DNA from: Shewanella sp. 1CM18E
GTDB taxonomy: Bacteria; Pseudomonadota; Gammaproteobacteria; Enterobacterales; Shewanellaceae
Direction: 5' to 3'
Assembly: GCF_023161665.1 (NCBI RefSeq)
Contig: NZ_JALNTW010000004.1
Coordinates: 211,182-275,181 of the forward strand
Length of the DNA: 64,000 nt
Position numbers and translations under genes: made by a program. The notes under the pieces are model-generated. The model saw only the letters and a list, made by a program, of their open reading frames with translations. It searched no databases and was not told the origin of the DNA. Shown here in pieces: positions 62,213-64,000 of this stretch (its first letter is position 1; every line of letters starts with the position of its first letter).

Positions 62213-63877
62213 ATGCTACATCCTGGGCTCATAGAGCTAAGTCATGATCAACAAAAAGCCGAATTGAAAATCATCCCTAATACACATGGGCCGATTTCAG
62301 AGCAAGATCTGCAGCAATTATTAACCCTGCCAGACTTTGCTTACCTCTTCCCCCTTCAAGCGCAAATCACTCAAGCTGTTATTCAAGTTAATCAACTAAA
62401 TAACCAACCCGATGGCAATATAGAGCTATTTTTTGAAATTGCTGATAAACGTGATGCTGCTATTAGCTTTGAGATCAGCGATGATAAAATGCAAGCTAGC
62501 ATGCAACTCACGGCCGCTTATGGTGGTAAGAGTATTGATATCAGAGATATCTTGCAAAACCTTAAACTGCAACGAATAAGCATGGGGCTAAGTAAAGCCA
62601 AAATCGATAGCTTACTAACTGAGTTTGCGACACTTGCTCCGGGTAAAAGCTGCGCAGGCGTTATTGCCAGTGGCCGCGCAGCCATTAACGGCATAGCAGC
62701 CAAGTTAGAGCGTAAAGTATCTTTAGCAAGAGAGCGCTTATTACAGCCACAATCTAACAGTGATGGCACTGTTGATATGCGTAACCTTGGCGCAATGATA
62801 ATGGTCAAGCCGGGCAGTTTATTAATTGAAAAAACACCGGCAACACCTGGGACTGATGGCTACAACGTTCATGGTGAAAAGCTAATCGCTAAACCCGGAA
62901 GAGATCTAAAACTAGCAGCTGGTTCAGGCACGGAACTCAACCCTAAAAACCCTAATCAACTTATTGCCACTGTAGCAGGTCAACCTGTTGAAAATAAAAC
63001 AGGTATGCAAGTTGATGACGTACTGCAGATAAAAAACGTCGATGTGGGCTATGGCAACGTCGATTTCAAAGGCAGTATTTTAATCACAGGTGATGTATGC
63101 GAAGGCATGGTCGTCAAAAGTACGGGCGACATTACTGTAATGGGCTTTGTCGATTCAGCCACACTGCATGCAAAAGGCGATATCACCGTCAGTAAAGGTG
63201 TCATTGGTCGTCAATTAAAAGATCTAAGCCTATCAACAACGTTAGTCGCTCAAGGGCAGATTAGTGCGCAGTTTGTGCAATATTCTCGCTTACAGGCACA
63301 GGCCAATATTTTGGTAACTAAACAACTGCTACACAGCCATAGCCAAACTCGGCAACAGCTTATTGTTAGCGATTCTTCAGGCAGACGTGGCGATTTAGTC
63401 GGTGGCAAAGCAGAGGCCAATAAAGGTATACAAGCCGTAGCCATTGGCGCTACCGCAGACACCAAAACTGAAGTGTTTTGTGCCATGGAGCTCAGTGAAC
63501 TCAAATCACAGCTCAAGCAACTGGATCAGAGTATTAAGTCCATGGTCGTTGCCATGCTAAATATTGAATCGCAATTAAGAAAGCTGCCACCAAAAGAGCA
63601 ATGGCAAGACGATGCAATGATGGTTGAGCAAGTCACCGTAATGCTTGATGAAAAGCGCAGAATGGCAACCATTAGAGCGCAAGAAGAACTAGAGCACGAC
63701 GCGCTAAAACTTGAAGTCGATAACTACTATAAAAGCTATTGTGTCCACGCCCTCAAGCACGTTTATTCTAATGTCGAAATCCATATCGGCAATGTTTTTC
63801 AGCGTACACAAAGAGAGCATGGTCCTTGTCATATCCACAATAAAAACCAAGAGATCTATTTCGATTACAGCAACTAA
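62213..63877 (+). CDS. DUF342/FapA-type polymerising protein
   Basis: This 554-residue cytoplasmic protein of the DUF342 family (also called flagellar assembly protein A, unrelated to Fap amyloid) is complete. It has an N-terminal domain, a conserved middle with AIMVKPGSLLIEKTPATPGTDGYNVHGE-like pattern, a parallel-beta-helix-like region (INVTVSKGV, SILITGDV, KSTGDITVMGFVD, about 280-420) and a C-terminal coiled coil (about 425-510) ending CHIHNKN. Flagellar and chemotaxis links exist for relatives, but its own role is open. A terminator is not visible in the last 120 bp. Confidence 0.88.
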   Translation: MLHPGLIELSHDQQKAELKIIPNTHGPISEQDLQQLLTLPDFAYLFPLQAQITQAVIQVNQLNNQPDGNIELFFEIADKRDAAISFEISDDKMQASMQLTAAYGGKSIDIRDILQNLKLQRISMGLSKAKIDSLLTEFATLAPGKSCAGVIASGRAAINGIAAKLERKVSLARERLLQPQSNSDGTVDMRNLGAMIMVKPGSLLIEKTPATPGTDGYNVHGEKLIAKPGRDLKLAAGSGTELNPKNPNQLIATVAGQPVENKTGMQVDDVLQIKNVDVGYGNVDFKGSILITGDVCEGMVVKSTGDITVMGFVDSATLHAKGDITVSKGVIGRQLKDLSLSTTLVAQGQISAQFVQYSRLQAQANILVTKQLLHSHSQTRQQLIVSDSSGRRGDLVGGKAEANKGIQAVAIGATADTKTEVFCAMELSELKSQLKQLDQSIKSMVVAMLNIESQLRKLPPKEQWQDDAMMVEQVTVMLDEKRRMATIRAQEELEHDALKLEVDNYYKSYCVHALKHVYSNVEIHIGNVFQRTQREHGPCHIHNKNQEIYFDYSN

Positions 63878-64000
63878 TGGTCAATTATTGTCAGTACATC
63901 AGGCTCGATAGGCCTTTTGTATGCTTTCGACTTTCAATGCGCAGGCTATTCACGGCATAATTAAGTGACTTTTCGCTTTAGAGATAAAACGTGGAATTAT

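Noticed and set aside
62213-63877. The missing fapA gene of the amyloid operon
   Set aside because: This protein is DUF342, the unrelated protein that shares the name FapA. It lies 8 kb away and is 554 residues long.
1-64000. tRNA, rRNA, riboswitch, CRISPR or prophage features
   Set aside because: I looked for CCA-ended cloverleaf-like stretches, repeat-spacer arrays, integrases, phage genes and known riboswitch cores and saw none. A covariance-model search would be the decisive check.

Overview
The window reads as chromosomal DNA of a Shewanella-like marine gammaproteobacterium. The main reasons are a periplasmic nitrate reductase cluster in the order napD-A-G-H-B without napC, a fused acetyl-CoA carboxylase (AccA/AccD/AccC/biotin carrier in one chain) beside a LysR gene, and E. 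coli-like housekeeping proteins (SerA, YgfZ, GshB, RsmC, RsmE, DeoD, NupC). The assignment rests on gene content and remembered synteny, not on a database search. I recognised no rRNA, tRNA, CRISPR array, prophage or insertion-sequence transposase.

Layout. 0-8 kb: catalase, a small YgjV-like membrane protein, a hotdog thioesterase, deoD and nupC separated by a 266-bp MITE-like element, a CsgD-type LuxR regulator and a YjdF-like membrane protein, all on the minus strand. 8-10 kb: serA and ygfZ. 10-17 kb: an HD-GYP response regulator downstream of a very large multi-PAS hybrid histidine kinase. 17-22 kb: an overlapping three-gene ABC transporter/AttH-lipoprotein operon. 22-27 kb: napDAGHB, preceded by a good NarP-type heptamer pair and a weaker FNR-like site. 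27-30 kb: a UspE-like stress protein, a DUF5062 protein, and a LysR regulator divergent from a LysE-type exporter. 30-37 kb (minus strand): an alternative chaperone-usher pilus operon with two DUF4402 pilins, a chaperone and a TcfC-like usher, bracketed by two related coiled-coil/SPOR-like proteins. 38-42.6 kb: a Trp-rich small protein, a tiny ORF, a LysR regulator, a PAS-GGDEF diguanylate cyclase, UDP-galactopyranose mutase and a DUF707 protein. 42.7-48 kb: the fused acetyl-CoA carboxylase and a divergent LysR gene. 48-54.5 kb (minus strand): a fapBCDEF functional-amyloid operon with a sigma-54 promoter and an adjacent VpsR-like sigma-54 activator. 55-64 kb: a secreted pyroglutamyl-peptidase homologue whose catalytic Cys is replaced by Ser, then sprT, endA, rsmE, gshB, alkaline phosphatase, rsmC and a DUF342 protein.

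How it fits together. Much of the accessory content concerns surface structures and the sessile/motile switch. There are two extracellular fibre systems (pilus and Fap amyloid), cyclic-di-GMP enzymes (HD-GYP and GGDEF), a CsgD-type regulator, a VpsR-like activator, and a possible galactofuranose glycan step. The most unusual signal is in the pilus operon. The usher ends in a SPOR-like tail, and the two bracketing proteins end in similar modules, all three with a C-x9-C cysteine pair. This suggests a peptidoglycan-anchored variant of the chaperone-usher system. The second is the Fap operon, which has a visible -24/-12 promoter and lacks fapA.
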